Counted from the stretch's first letter, positions 35,296-44,352 are shown. The stretch is 64,000 bases of DNA from Cumulibacter sp047975195 (GCA_047975195.1 JBKEDB010000058.1:27658-91657), one strand, 5' to 3'. Notes: generated by a model from the letters alone, not told the origin. Translations and numbers: made by a program.

Positions 35296-37662
35296 TTAGG
35301 CCTGGACTCCGGCATCGCCGCCGGGGGCCGTTGCGACCTGCTCAGGCAGATCCGCGAAGAACGCCGGGATATCCGTCCACGGATCGTGGATCACGCCGTT
35401 TTCCGCATCGCGTACGGCGCGCCACACCTTCTCCGGCGTACACGGCATGTCGATATGCCGGATGCCGAGGTGCGAGACAGCATCGATCACGGCCGAGTGC
35501 ACCGCCGGGGTCGAACCGATCGTGCCGGACTCACCGATACCCTTGGCCCCGATCGGGTTGCCAGGGGCATCCGTTTCGGTGTTCAACGCTTCGAAGTCGC
35601 ACAGGTCAGCTGCTGATGGCATGCCGTAGTCGGCCAAGGCCGCGGTGACCAGGTTGCCGTCCTCGTCGTACAGCACCTCTTCGAACAGCGATTGGGCCAA
35701 CCCCTGGGCGATACCACCGTGCTGCTGGCCACGTACCAGCATCGGGTTCAGGATTCGGCCGCAGTCGTCCACCGCGATGTGCTTGCGTGGAGTGACGTAA
35801 CCGGTGTCCAGGTCGACCTCGACCACGGACAGGTGCGCGCCGAACGGGAAGGACGGCCCTGGTCCGTCCCAGATTCCGGCGTACTGCAACGGCTCACCAC
35901 CGTTCTCCTTGGCCAACCCAGCCAACTCGGTCCAACTGATCGACTGTCCGGGCACTCCGGCAACGCCCAGGCCGCCAGCATCAGCGACGACGATGTCATC
36001 GACGTTGGCTTCGAACTTTTCGGCGGCCAACTGCTTCGCCCGGGTCAGCACGTGATCGGCGGAGTTACGCAAGGCGTTACCACCGACCTGCAGCGAGCGC
36101 GAACCGCCGGTGCCGAACCCGCTGGGCACCTCCGCCGTGTCGTTGTGCACCAGACGGATGTCTTCCAGCGGAATGCCCAGGTGATCAGACAGCAGCATCG
36201 CGAATGCCGTGCGGTGGCCCTGTCCACTCGCGCCGGTTCCCACCCGCATCGTCGCGCTGCCGTCATCTTCGATCACGACGCTGCTCCACTCGGACGGGCC
36301 GAGCCCGGCAGTGACCTCGACGTAGGCGCTCACGCCGATGCCCAACTGCACCCGGTCGCCACGTTCACGGCGCGCGGCTTGCTCGGAACGCAACTGTTCG
36401 TAGCCGCCGGCCTCCAGCGCCGCATCGATGGGCTTGGCGTAGTCGCCGCTGTCGTACGGCGCACCAACGATGGTCGTCATCGGTGAATCGAAAGCAGGAA
36501 TGAGGTTCTTTCGGCGGATCTCGACCGGGTCGATCCCCAACTCGGACGCACCCATGTCCATCAGTCGCTCCAGCAGGGCGGTGGCCTCGGGCCGTCCCGC
36601 GCCACGGAAGGCACCGGTCTGCGTGGTGTTCGTCAGCACGAACGCCGACGAGAACGCGATCTTCGGGATCTCGTAAACGCCCTGCGCCATCATCTTGGTC
36701 GAGCCGTACAGGCCGCCACCGAAGCCGGCGTAAGCACCACCGTCACCGATGACGTGACAGCGCAGTCCGGTCACGGTGCCGTCGTTCTTGAAGCCCATCT
36801 CGACCCACTGCACCTGCGCGCGGCCGTGCGGCATACCGGAGAAGTTCTCCGAACGGGTCTCGATCCATTGCACGGGGCGGTCGAGGTCCATCGCACCCTT
36901 GATGGCGATGGCCCCTTCGTGCGGCATGCTGAACTTCGCGCCGAATGCGCCCCCTACCTGCGGGGTGAGCACCCGGATCTCCTCATCGGAGAACCCGAAC
37001 GCACGCTGCACCTGGCCCTTCACCCAGTGCGCACCCTGCGAACTCGCGTGAATGGTCAGCGGTTCACCGTCGCGCGGCGGCACGACAAGAATGCCTTGCC
37101 CCTCCATCGGTGTCGCGGCGACGCGCTGGTTGGACAGTCGAGCCTTCACGACGATGTCTGCATCGTCGAGGACCTCGCTGGGGTCGCGAGTGCCGGTCAG
37201 CACGTTCTTGCCGAGTGCCTCGAGAATCACCGGGGCATCGGCCGCGGTCGTCTTCTCCATATCGGTGACCGACGGCAGCGGATCGATGTCGGCGAAGATT
37301 GTCTCCGCGGCGTCAATCGCTTGCCCAGGGGTCTGCGCGATCACCGCGGCGACCGCCTCGCCGGCGAAGCGAACCTTGCCTGTCGCCAGCGGTGGGCGTG
37401 CCGCAACTGGCGCAACCTGCATGGTCGGCTCGAACGGCTCGACCCCCAGGTTCTCCGCGGTGTACACCTTCAGCACGCCAGGCATGCCTTCCGCTTCGCT
37501 CGTGTCGATCGACAGAATGTTCCCGTGCGCGACCGTCGATCGCGCGAATGCGGCGTACGCAACGCCTTCGGGTTTTATGTCTCCGACGTAGATGCCCTTG
37601 CCCAGCAGGATTTCAGGATCCTCCAGGCGACGTACCTCAGTGCCAAGAATCGAACCAGCCAT
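35296..37662 (-). CDS. Molybdopterin-binding subunit, xanthine dehydrogenase/CoxL family
   Basis: A 788-aa large subunit binding the molybdenum-pyranopterin cofactor. The N-terminal RLEDPEILLGKGIYVGDI, the GGAFGAK stretch (TPQVGGAFGAKFSMPHEG), TGAFRGAGRPEA and the C-terminal GAKGIGESGTIGS (Mo-binding Glu) are all seen. The active loop has GAFRGAGR, the form II type, not the AYxCSFR of true CO dehydrogenase, so a hydroxylation of an organic substrate is likely. Neither the FeS nor the FAD subunit lies nearby: it is an orphan here and must borrow partners. Confidence 0.85.
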   Translation of the reverse strand: MAGSILGTEVRRLEDPEILLGKGIYVGDIKPEGVAYAAFARSTVAHGNILSIDTSEAEGMPGVLKVYTAENLGVEPFEPTMQVAPVAARPPLATGKVRFAGEAVAAVIAQTPGQAIDAAETIFADIDPLPSVTDMEKTTAADAPVILEALGKNVLTGTRDPSEVLDDADIVVKARLSNQRVAATPMEGQGILVVPPRDGEPLTIHASSQGAHWVKGQVQRAFGFSDEEIRVLTPQVGGAFGAKFSMPHEGAIAIKGAMDLDRPVQWIETRSENFSGMPHGRAQVQWVEMGFKNDGTVTGLRCHVIGDGGAYAGFGGGLYGSTKMMAQGVYEIPKIAFSSAFVLTNTTQTGAFRGAGRPEATALLERLMDMGASELGIDPVEIRRKNLIPAFDSPMTTIVGAPYDSGDYAKPIDAALEAGGYEQLRSEQAARRERGDRVQLGIGVSAYVEVTAGLGPSEWSSVVIEDDGSATMRVGTGASGQGHRTAFAMLLSDHLGIPLEDIRLVHNDTAEVPSGFGTGGSRSLQVGGNALRNSADHVLTRAKQLAAEKFEANVDDIVVADAGGLGVAGVPGQSISWTELAGLAKENGGEPLQYAGIWDGPGPSFPFGAHLSVVEVDLDTGYVTPRKHIAVDDCGRILNPMLVRGQQHGGIAQGLAQSLFEEVLYDEDGNLVTAALADYGMPSAADLCDFEALNTETDAPGNPIGAKGIGESGTIGSTPAVHSAVIDAVSHLGIRHIDMPCTPEKVWRAVRDAENGVIHDPWTDIPAFFADLPEQVATAPGGDAGVQA

Positions 37663-37772
37663 GTCAGTACCCTATGGCGCGCATCGGCTGTGGTCCAGGC
37701 CATTGGTCACGTTGGTTACGTGTCGCGCGATTTTCTTGTGGGGTAACGGATCCCGAACGGATCAGACCTCGC

Positions 37773-38558
37773 CTAGCGAGCCTCACGGACCTGACGTGGT
37801 TCATAGATAGCCACGTGGTGGATCTGCGCAGCGATGGTGTCATCAGCGAGCACCGCGACGTCCAACTCGACGAATCGATGACCGCTCTTCTCATACTCCG
37901 CGGCAACCTTGCCGCGAGTGCTGATGAGTTGCCCGTGGTGGATCATCGCGAAGTTGTGCACCGTACTGCCCACGTGAATCCAAGGACCCAACACCACGTT
38001 CTGCGACAGCAATGCGTTGGCCAGGCCGAGCACCCACCCTGGGTGTGCCACACCGAGGTCGGTGTAGATCGGCAGCGTCTCGCGGACGTCGGCCAGATAG
38101 GTCCGCGCCTTCTCGTCCGGGAAGCCCAGGTCCACGCTGCCGAGGTGTACGTCGGTGCGCAGCGAGTGTTCGCTGGCGACCGGGCGTTCGTCCGGTAGCG
38201 GCCGGTGCTGGTAATCCGATCCGGGCGGTGCGGTCGGCTGCGTCGCCGGCATGGTGCAGGTCGCGACTGCGTCAATCTGGTCGCCAGTCGCGACACTCCC
38301 CTGTCCGCTCTGTTCATCGAAGCCGACGGTGACGAGGGCACCGTCGTACGTCGGAGTGTTGTACCGCGAGGACATCACGCCACCGGCAAGCCATCGTTCG
38401 CCCCAGACGCTGACTGGTCCCCAGGAGAGGTAGCCGTGCACCTCAACGCCGGGAACGAGCCCGCCGGTGAAGCCGAACTTTCGCGCGGTGTCGTCGTCGT
38501 GGATCTTGTTCGAGGACGCGGTCGCGGTGTTGAACGCGGCGAGTTGGCGGCTGATCAT
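37773..38558 (-). CDS. Hotdog-fold (MaoC-like) protein, hypothetical
   Basis: A 261-aa protein. NKIHDDDTARKFGFTGGLVP at residues 17-36 resembles the R-hydratase/MaoC active site (Asp/His with the A..GF.GGLVPG turn), so a hydratase or thioesterase activity on acyl-CoA is likely. The C-terminal part, with IHVGSTVHNFAMIHHG, resembles the second hotdog of long MaoC proteins. It is flanked upstream by a strong terminator, so it has its own transcript. Substrate unknown. Confidence 0.68.
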   Translation of the reverse strand: MISRQLAAFNTATASSNKIHDDDTARKFGFTGGLVPGVEVHGYLSWGPVSVWGERWLAGGVMSSRYNTPTYDGALVTVGFDEQSGQGSVATGDQIDAVATCTMPATQPTAPPGSDYQHRPLPDERPVASEHSLRTDVHLGSVDLGFPDEKARTYLADVRETLPIYTDLGVAHPGWVLGLANALLSQNVVLGPWIHVGSTVHNFAMIHHGQLISTRGKVAAEYEKSGHRFVELDVAVLADDTIAAQIHHVAIYEPRQVREAR

Positions 38559-38572
38559 GCGTGGAGTCTAGG

Positions 38573-38616
38573 ACGGATGCAGGGCCCGCCGCATCAGCGG
38601 CGGACCCTGCATCCGT
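38573..38616 (-). terminator. Terminator downstream of acyl-CoA dehydrogenase gene
   Basis: Inverted repeat of 20 bp with one mismatch and a 4-nt loop (arms 38573-38592 and 38597-38616), located 16 nt past the acyl-CoA dehydrogenase stop and before the hotdog gene start. Confidence 0.9.
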
Positions 38617-38632
38617 GAGAACGATTCGCGCG

Positions 38633-39928
38633 CTAGAGAGCGCCCGCCTCAAGTTCGATCGACACACCGAGTTTCTTGCGCGCGGCCTCGCGCAGCGTCG
38701 GCACATGACCCGAACCGAAGCGCGGCTCCCCGGGCTCGACGTCGCGAAGCAACTGCTTGGCGACGGTCCACTTGTGCACTTCGGTCGGTCCGTCGGCGAT
38801 CGCCATGACCTGCGCGGTGACCATCATCCGGCTGAACGGCATCTCGTTCGAGATACCCAGGGCACCGTGTAGTTGCATCGCTCGCTGCACGACATCGTGG
38901 AAAACGGTCGGCATCACGACCTTGACCGCGGCGATGTCCTTGCGCACCTTTCGGTAGTCCTGGTGTTTGTCGATCAGCCACGCCGTACGCAACAGCAGCA
39001 GGCGGAACTGTTCGATCTGGATCCAGGAGTCGGCGATCTTTTCCTGGGTTGCTTGCATATCAGCCAAGCGTCCGCTGCGCATCGTGCGCGACACCGCACG
39101 CTCGGTCATCAGATCGAACGCCTTGCGAACCCCGGCGATGGTGCGCATGCCATGGTGGATGCGACCGCCACCGAGCCGAGTCTGTGCGACCTCGAAGCCG
39201 GCTCCCTCGTCACCGCGCAGGTTCTCGAACGGCACCCGGACGTTGTTGTAGCGGATGTAGGCGTGATCACCGTGCTCGTCGGGTTCGCCGCCCATCGCAA
39301 CGTTACGGATGATCTCGATCCCCGGCGCATCGGCCGGCACGATGAACATCGACATGCCGCGGTGCGCCTCGATCTCGGTATTGGTCTTCACCATCACCAG
39401 GAAGAACGAGGCGTAGCGCGCGCTGGAGGAGAACCACTTCTCACCGTTGATCACCCAGCCATCACCGTCGCGGACAGCGGTGGTGGTGAACAGGGTCGGA
39501 TCGGCACCGGCGAGCGGCTCGGTCATCGAGTAGCAGGAGGAGATTTCGCCATCCAACAGCGGCTGCAGGAACTGCGCCTTCTGTGCCTCGTTGCCATACT
39601 TCGCCAGAATTTCGGCGTTCCCGGAGTCGGGAGCCTGGCAGCCAAATACCGAGGGCGCGAAGCTCGATCGGCCGAGAATCTCGTTCAGCAGGGCGAGTTT
39701 GACCTGCCCGTACCCCTGCCCGCCGTACTCCGGCTCGAGGTGGCAGGCCCACAGTCCCTGCTCCTTGACCTTCTGCTGCAGCGGGCGAATCGCCGCCATC
39801 ATCTTCTCGTCGGACTTGTCGTACGGCGTGAGGAAGACATGATCGAAGTGTTCGATCTCTTCGCGAACAAAGTTGTCGGCCCAGTCCAGCTTCGCCTGAT
39901 ACTCCGGGTCGGTTTCGAAATCCCACAT
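38633..39928 (-). CDS. Acyl-CoA dehydrogenase family protein (ACAD11-like)
   Basis: FAD flavoenzyme of 431 aa from the ATG at 39928, with GGAGAAAGG upstream; the frame from 40111 is too long. The N-domain has MTEPLAGADPTL (residues after Y165, substrate/FAD loop) and FSSSARYASFFLVM. The C-domain has LHGALGISNEMPFSRMM and a GPTEVHKWTVAKQ motif, typical of the ACAD10/11 group. Just upstream (32 nt) is an APH-type kinase on the same strand; human ACAD10/11 are fusions of these two domains. Confidence 0.88.
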   Translation of the reverse strand: MWDFETDPEYQAKLDWADNFVREEIEHFDHVFLTPYDKSDEKMMAAIRPLQQKVKEQGLWACHLEPEYGGQGYGQVKLALLNEILGRSSFAPSVFGCQAPDSGNAEILAKYGNEAQKAQFLQPLLDGEISSCYSMTEPLAGADPTLFTTTAVRDGDGWVINGEKWFSSSARYASFFLVMVKTNTEIEAHRGMSMFIVPADAPGIEIIRNVAMGGEPDEHGDHAYIRYNNVRVPFENLRGDEGAGFEVAQTRLGGGRIHHGMRTIAGVRKAFDLMTERAVSRTMRSGRLADMQATQEKIADSWIQIEQFRLLLLRTAWLIDKHQDYRKVRKDIAAVKVVMPTVFHDVVQRAMQLHGALGISNEMPFSRMMVTAQVMAIADGPTEVHKWTVAKQLLRDVEPGEPRFGSGHVPTLREAARKKLGVSIELEAGAL

Positions 39929-39960
39929 ATTGTTGCCTTTCTCCTGCCGTCGTACGGCGG

Positions 39961-40980
39961 TTAGAAGTCCTCGGGGTGCGCGAGCAGATGTTGCCCACGA
40001 TCGAACAACGGAATAGTCGACTCGCCGGCGTCCTCCCAGTGCGGGTCGTCGCGCTTGCCACTGCGATGCAGGTAGAGGTTGAACCCGGTAATCACACCGA
40101 ACCGGTAACACGCGTATGCCTTATGCCAGGCCGCATCGCGGACCTCTCGCCCCAGCGCTTCCTGATACTGAGCCAACAGCCACGCCGGATCAACCACGAC
40201 GCGCATGATCGCCTGCTTGTTCGGCGCCCAGCACGCAACGTCGGTCATCATCGACAACCACGCGATATCCAGCGTTTGCGAGCCGATGCCGGAGATCTCC
40301 CAGTCGACCACACCGCTAATCGAGGCATCGTCCTCGAAGAGAACATTATTGGTGTGGAAATCGCCGTGGAATACGCCAATCGGGTAGTCCTTCGGCTTGT
40401 TGGCCAGCAACGCGTCAGCCAGCGCATCTGCCGCGGGTGGCATGTGCGGCTCAGCCATCTTCGGCTGCAGGGTGCGCCAGAACTCGATGTCCTGCTCAGG
40501 CAGTTTGACCGGCTCCCAGGCGGCCAGGTCCGCACGCCAATCCACCGAGTGGATGCTGGCGAGCACGCGTGCAGCGTTCGCCAGGTAGGGGCGAGCATCA
40601 GCCTCTGGCAGTTTCTCACCTTGGGCATTGGCCATATCCAACGGCCCGCCGGTAAGGAACCGCTGGATGTAGGCGTCCGTGTCAAACCACGACTCGTCCG
40701 GGGAATCCCAGAGCACCGCTGCCACGGGTATGCCCGCTCCGTCGAGCGCCTTCAGCAGCGGAACCTGACGCAGTACGTCGGTGTTTCCCTTGCGCCGGAC
40801 CCCGGGCGGGGCAAGCCGAATAACCAGCTTCTCGACCTCATCAGCGCGACGCACTTCGAACCCGAAGCTCAGTCCGGCATGCCCCGGCAGTGCCCAGACC
40901 TCTCCCAGCTCGGCCGCAGGGTCATGTACCTCTGTAATCCATCGTTGCAGGCGCGGACGAATGGTCTCCCGGTCGATCAA
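39961..40980 (-). CDS. APH-fold phosphotransferase paired with ACAD
   Basis: A 339-aa kinase-fold protein: FHGDFHTNNVLF catalytic loop (about 208-219) and VVDWEISGIGSQTLDIAWLS (metal-binding DWE). Gene order APH then ACAD on one transcript equals a split version of the eukaryotic ACAD10/11 fusion, in which the kinase phosphorylates the 4-hydroxyl of a 4-hydroxyacyl-CoA and the dehydrogenase-like domain removes phosphate. Starts with a TTG at 40980, with GGGAGGG just upstream. Spacing to the ACAD ATG is 32 nt. Confidence 0.82.
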   Translation of the reverse strand: MIDRETIRPRLQRWITEVHDPAAELGEVWALPGHAGLSFGFEVRRADEVEKLVIRLAPPGVRRKGNTDVLRQVPLLKALDGAGIPVAAVLWDSPDESWFDTDAYIQRFLTGGPLDMANAQGEKLPEADARPYLANAARVLASIHSVDWRADLAAWEPVKLPEQDIEFWRTLQPKMAEPHMPPAADALADALLANKPKDYPIGVFHGDFHTNNVLFEDDASISGVVDWEISGIGSQTLDIAWLSMMTDVACWAPNKQAIMRVVVDPAWLLAQYQEALGREVRDAAWHKAYACYRFGVITGFNLYLHRSGKRDDPHWEDAGESTIPLFDRGQHLLAHPEDF

Positions 40981-41209
40981 CGACCCTCCCGTAGAAAAGC
41001 GAACCTGACTTACGTGTCAGGTCTCAACATTTGTCGACTGAACGCTCGTTGTCAAACGATCAGGTCTCGATTCGCCGGTGAATCTCCGCTAACCGATTGA
41101 CACGAACGTTGGGTGGATACAGAATCGGGCATCCATGTGCCCTGGTTCACACGTGACCTGAGTCATGAGCGCATGGCATCCCCGGTAGAACCACCCAGAA
41201 GGAAGCCAC
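40981..41209. promoter_or_regulatory. Divergent regulatory region between kinase and substrate-binding protein genes
   Basis: The 229-nt gap contains an inverted repeat ACCTGAC-TTACGT-GTCAGGT (41003-41022), close to the TTG start of the kinase, and a second TCAGGTCTC 43 nt further on (41060-41068) that repeats one half plus flank. Neither matches the 7-6-7 site at 62.1 kb. A regulator controlling both divergent genes is possible. Confidence 0.45.
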
Positions 41210-42475
41210 ATGCGTAAATCCACCACGGCCGTCGTTGGTCTTGGCGCCGCTGTCATCCTCGCGCTCACGAGTTGCTCGACGAAGTCCGATTCGGGCGGTA
41301 GCGGGGACGATGGCGAAGGCGGCCTGAAAACCGACATCGGCGTCACCGACGACACCATCACGCTCGGTGTGCTGTACGACGCGAGCGGTCCATACAAGTC
41401 CGGTGGCCTTTCCGCGCTCTACGGTCACCAGATCTGGGCCGATGAGGTCAATGACAATGGGGGCATTTGCGGCCGCCAGATCGAATTCGACATCAAGGAT
41501 CACGGCTATAAAGCCGAGAACGCCGTACCCCTTTACGAAGAGATGCGCTCGAACGACCTCGGCCTGGTGCAGCTGCTGGGATCACCCACCCTCGCAGCCG
41601 TGAAGACGAAGTTGTCGCAAGACAAGATGCTGGCCGGCGTGCCGTCGATGGCATCGAACAACCTCGACAATGATCAGATCCTCGCGACCACCACGACCTA
41701 CGACATTGAAATGATCAACGGTCTCGCCTGGATGATGGAGCAGGGCATGCTGGCGGAGGGCGACACGATCGGCGCCATCTACCTGAACAACGAAGCAGGC
41801 CAGAACGGCATCGCCGGCACCAAGTACTTCGCCGAACAGCACGACATCACGATCATTGAGTCAGAGGTCGGGGCCACCGACGCCGATATGACCTCGACCG
41901 TGACAAAAATGAAGTCCGACGGTGTTCAGCTCATGGCTGCGATGGTCTCTCCCGCACAGGTCTCCTCGATCGGCGTACAGATGAAGGCCCAGGGCATGGA
42001 TATGCCGCTGCTGGGTTGGGGACCGACCTACGCGCCCACCCTGATTACCAGCGAAGAGGTCGTCGACGCACTGACCGACAACTACTACCTGACCGCGTCG
42101 GCGGCGCCATGGATGACCGATACGCCCGAGGCACAGAAGGTCCGCGATGCGTGGGACGAGATGGACATCGAGGATCCGCCGTCCAGCACGGCCTTCGTCG
42201 GGTACCTCGCCGCGCTGGCCTGGGGCGCAATCCTAGAAGCTGCATGCGACTCGGGAGATATGACGCGTGAAGGCGTGATGGAGGCACGCGAGACCGTCGA
42301 CGACCTCGACACCGGCGGCCTCTCCGGCACTCTGGACTTCAGCAACCCGAATGCGCCCACAACCCGCGAGGTCTACATCGCGCAACTGGCCGCAGACATC
42401 CCGGGCGGCACCGAAGCGGTGAGCGACCTTTACGTGTCCGACGACGCGAAGGAATACAAGGCGCCGTACGAATAA
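41210..42475 (+). CDS. ABC substrate-binding lipoprotein, branched-chain amino acid family (copy 1)
   Basis: Extracytoplasmic binding protein of 421 aa, type I periplasmic-binding fold (Peripla_BP_6). A signal peptide ends in a lipobox L19-TS-C22 (LTSC), followed by STKSDSGG. LYDASGPYKSGGLSALYG and the ICGRQIEF region are family motifs. Members transport amino acids or, in catabolic islands, aromatic or steroid-like acids. No permease or ATPase is adjacent. The second SBP at 62842 is a clear paralogue, with CSTKS and GLKTD in common. Confidence 0.9.
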   Translation: MRKSTTAVVGLGAAVILALTSCSTKSDSGGSGDDGEGGLKTDIGVTDDTITLGVLYDASGPYKSGGLSALYGHQIWADEVNDNGGICGRQIEFDIKDHGYKAENAVPLYEEMRSNDLGLVQLLGSPTLAAVKTKLSQDKMLAGVPSMASNNLDNDQILATTTTYDIEMINGLAWMMEQGMLAEGDTIGAIYLNNEAGQNGIAGTKYFAEQHDITIIESEVGATDADMTSTVTKMKSDGVQLMAAMVSPAQVSSIGVQMKAQGMDMPLLGWGPTYAPTLITSEEVVDALTDNYYLTASAAPWMTDTPEAQKVRDAWDEMDIEDPPSSTAFVGYLAALAWGAILEAACDSGDMTREGVMEARETVDDLDTGGLSGTLDFSNPNAPTTREVYIAQLAADIPGGTEAVSDLYVSDDAKEYKAPYE

Positions 42476-42499
42476 ACCGCGCACTGTGCCATGCCGTGC

Positions 42500-42545
42500 G
42501 GCGCTATTGCTCACCCAGTTCCGAACTGCGTTGAGCGATAGCGCC
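42500..42545. terminator. Bidirectional terminator between SBP and SDR genes
   Basis: Outer 14-bp stem (arms 42500-42513 and 42532-42545, one T/G wobble) with an inner 5-bp hairpin CAGTT-CCG-AACTG, in the gap between the convergent substrate-binding protein and SDR genes. Confidence 0.85.
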
Positions 42546-42576
42546 GTAGTCGCGATCTCGCGGCCGCAGTCGCGAT

Positions 42577-43332
42577 TTAGCCGATGACGCCGCCGTCGGC
42601 CCGCAACAAGGTGCCCGTCACGTAACTGGACATGTCACTGGCCAAGAAGAGCGCCGGGCCTACGATCTCGCTAGGTTGCGCCGTCCGGTTCAGGCTGGTG
42701 ATGCTCTCCAGGCGTTCACGCACACCCACCGGCCAGTTCGTCGCGATGTCGGTCTCGAATCCGCCCGGTGCGATCGCATTCACGCGCACGTTCGGGCCCA
42801 ACGCCTCAGCCAACCCCTGCGTCATCACATTCAGTGCCGCCTTCGCCGCCGAATAGGGCAAGGAGAAGGTATCGGGCTTATACGAGTTCACGCTTGAAAT
42901 GTTGATGATGCTGCCACCACCATCAGACTTCATCCGCTCGCCGACCAGCACCGCGAGCCGAAACGGAACCTTGAAGTTCAACCCGAGTACGGCGTCCATG
43001 TACCCCTCATCGATCTCCGTGAGGCTCGGGTACAGCGGCGATTTGCCGGCATTGTTCACTAACACGTCGACCTTGCCGAACTCGTCGTAGGCCGTCTCGG
43101 CGAGCATATTCGCGTCCTCCCACCTGCCGAGGTGGGCAGCGACCGGCAGCGCGCGGCGTCCGCGCTCGCGAACCTTGGCGGCGACCGCTTCACAGGCCTC
43201 AAGCTTGCGGCTGGCCACGACGACGTCCGCCCCCGCCTCGGCAAATGCTAGACACATCTGGTGGCCGAGCCCGCGACTGCCGCCGGTCACGATCGCTACT
43301 TTCCCAGTCAGATCAGGCTTCTGGTTGTTCAT
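42577..43332 (-). CDS. SDR-family oxidoreductase (paralogue of 21610)
   Basis: Classical SDR of 251 aa: TGGSRGLG cofactor loop near residue 16, NNAGKSPLYPSL, and catalytic SSVNS...LPYSAAK. Sequence is close to the SDR at 21610-22383 (VVVASRKLEACEAVAAKVRE against VVVASRKEDSCVAVAEEITK). Likely NAD(P)-dependent reduction or oxidation of a 3-oxo or hydroxyacyl-CoA. Divergent from the SDR at 43484. Confidence 0.87.
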   Translation of the reverse strand: MNNQKPDLTGKVAIVTGGSRGLGHQMCLAFAEAGADVVVASRKLEACEAVAAKVRERGRRALPVAAHLGRWEDANMLAETAYDEFGKVDVLVNNAGKSPLYPSLTEIDEGYMDAVLGLNFKVPFRLAVLVGERMKSDGGGSIINISSVNSYKPDTFSLPYSAAKAALNVMTQGLAEALGPNVRVNAIAPGGFETDIATNWPVGVRERLESITSLNRTAQPSEIVGPALFLASDMSSYVTGTLLRADGGVIG

Positions 43333-43483
43333 CGGACTCCTCGAAACCGGGCGCCGAGTCGGTACTCGCGACGCGTTGGATAGCGTGCTGAAGTTACCGC
43401 GAGGGTCCGCGAAAGCGCCACGCGCCCTTGGCTATGTAGCGACCACCCAATACCCTCGGGAAAACCAACACTGAGGAGGCATT

Positions 43484-44299
43484 ATGTCCAACGCCGAGAA
43501 TCCCGCAGCACAGCCCTTGCCGACGCTGAGTCGCTCCATCGAGGGCCGCGCGGCAATCGTTACCGGGGCCGCCAGCGGCATGGGCCGGGCCACGGCATTG
43601 TTGTTCGCATCCCAGGGCGCGCGCGTCGTGGTCGCTGATCTCGGTGAAGACCGCGTGTCTGAAGTAGTCGATCAGATCGCCGAGGCGTACGGCGCCGACC
43701 GCGCTCTTGGCGTCGTCACTGACGTGTCCAAGCCTGAGGACATCAAGCACCTGGTGTCGCAGACCATCGGCTGGGCCGATCGCCTCGACATCGTCGTCAA
43801 CAACGCCGGCGTATCGCGCCCGAACACGACCGTCCAAGAGGACGCAGAGTTCGAGGAAGCCTGGGCAGCCACGATGGCCGTGAACGTCACCGCGCAGGCC
43901 CGCCTGGTCCGCGAAGCGCTCCCGCATTTGCTGAAGTCCGATGCGCCGCGCGTGGTCAACATCGCCTCGACCGAAGCCATCGTGGCGCAGCGCGGACTGC
44001 TGTCCTACGCCGCGTCGAAGTCCGGCGTGGTCGGCCTGACGAAGTCGCTGGCCGTCGAGTTGGGCTACCACGGCGTTAATGTCAACTGCATCTGCCCGGG
44101 ACCGATTCAGACCGGGATGACCGCGAAGTACGACGAGGATCTCAAGGCCAAGTACGCAAAAGCTCGCGTTCCGCTGCGTCGCTACGGCCAAGCTGAGGAG
44201 GTCGCGCAGATGACGCTGAACCTGTGTCTACCTGCATCGAGCTTCGTCACCGGTGCGATCATTCCGGTTGACGGCGGCATGACGATTCGACACACCTAG
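43484..44299 (+). CDS. SDR-family oxidoreductase
   Basis: Classical SDR of 271 aa: TGAASGMGRATALL (about 26-39), VVNNAG near 105, and the catalytic tetrad with STEAIVAQRGLLSYAASK. GAGGAGG 4 nt before the ATG is a strong ribosome site. Its 3' end is closed by a long hairpin at 44309-44352. Probably an acyl-CoA or alcohol dehydrogenase of the catabolic island. Confidence 0.87.
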   Translation: MSNAENPAAQPLPTLSRSIEGRAAIVTGAASGMGRATALLFASQGARVVVADLGEDRVSEVVDQIAEAYGADRALGVVTDVSKPEDIKHLVSQTIGWADRLDIVVNNAGVSRPNTTVQEDAEFEEAWAATMAVNVTAQARLVREALPHLLKSDAPRVVNIASTEAIVAQRGLLSYAASKSGVVGLTKSLAVELGYHGVNVNCICPGPIQTGMTAKYDEDLKAKYAKARVPLRRYGQAEEVAQMTLNLCLPASSFVTGAIIPVDGGMTIRHT

Positions 44300-44308
44300 C
44301 CACTGCGG

Positions 44309-44352
44309 ACATAAGAAACGTCGGGTCTGATAGGACCCGACGTTTCTTATGT
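44309..44352. terminator. Bidirectional terminator between SDR and ABM genes
   Basis: A perfect 19-bp inverted repeat (arms 44309-44327 and 44334-44352, 6-nt loop) between the two convergent genes. It is the strongest hairpin in the window; the far arm is AT-rich (GTTTCTTATGT). Confidence 0.92.

Noticed and set aside
35296..37662. Carbon-monoxide dehydrogenase
   Set aside because: The active loop is GAFRGAGR, not the AYxCSFR of form I CoxL, and the other subunits are absent.
36754..37746. A 330-codon plus-strand frame opposite the CoxL-type gene
   Set aside because: The minus-strand gene has full family motifs; the opposite product is a His/Arg-rich shadow.
38873..39964. A 363-codon plus-strand frame opposite the ACAD gene
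   Set aside because: Same reason: the dehydrogenase motifs are on the minus strand and the opposite product matches nothing.
43394..44191. A 265-codon minus-strand frame over the SDR gene
   Set aside because: The SDR at 43484 has a strong ribosome site and full SDR motifs on the plus strand.
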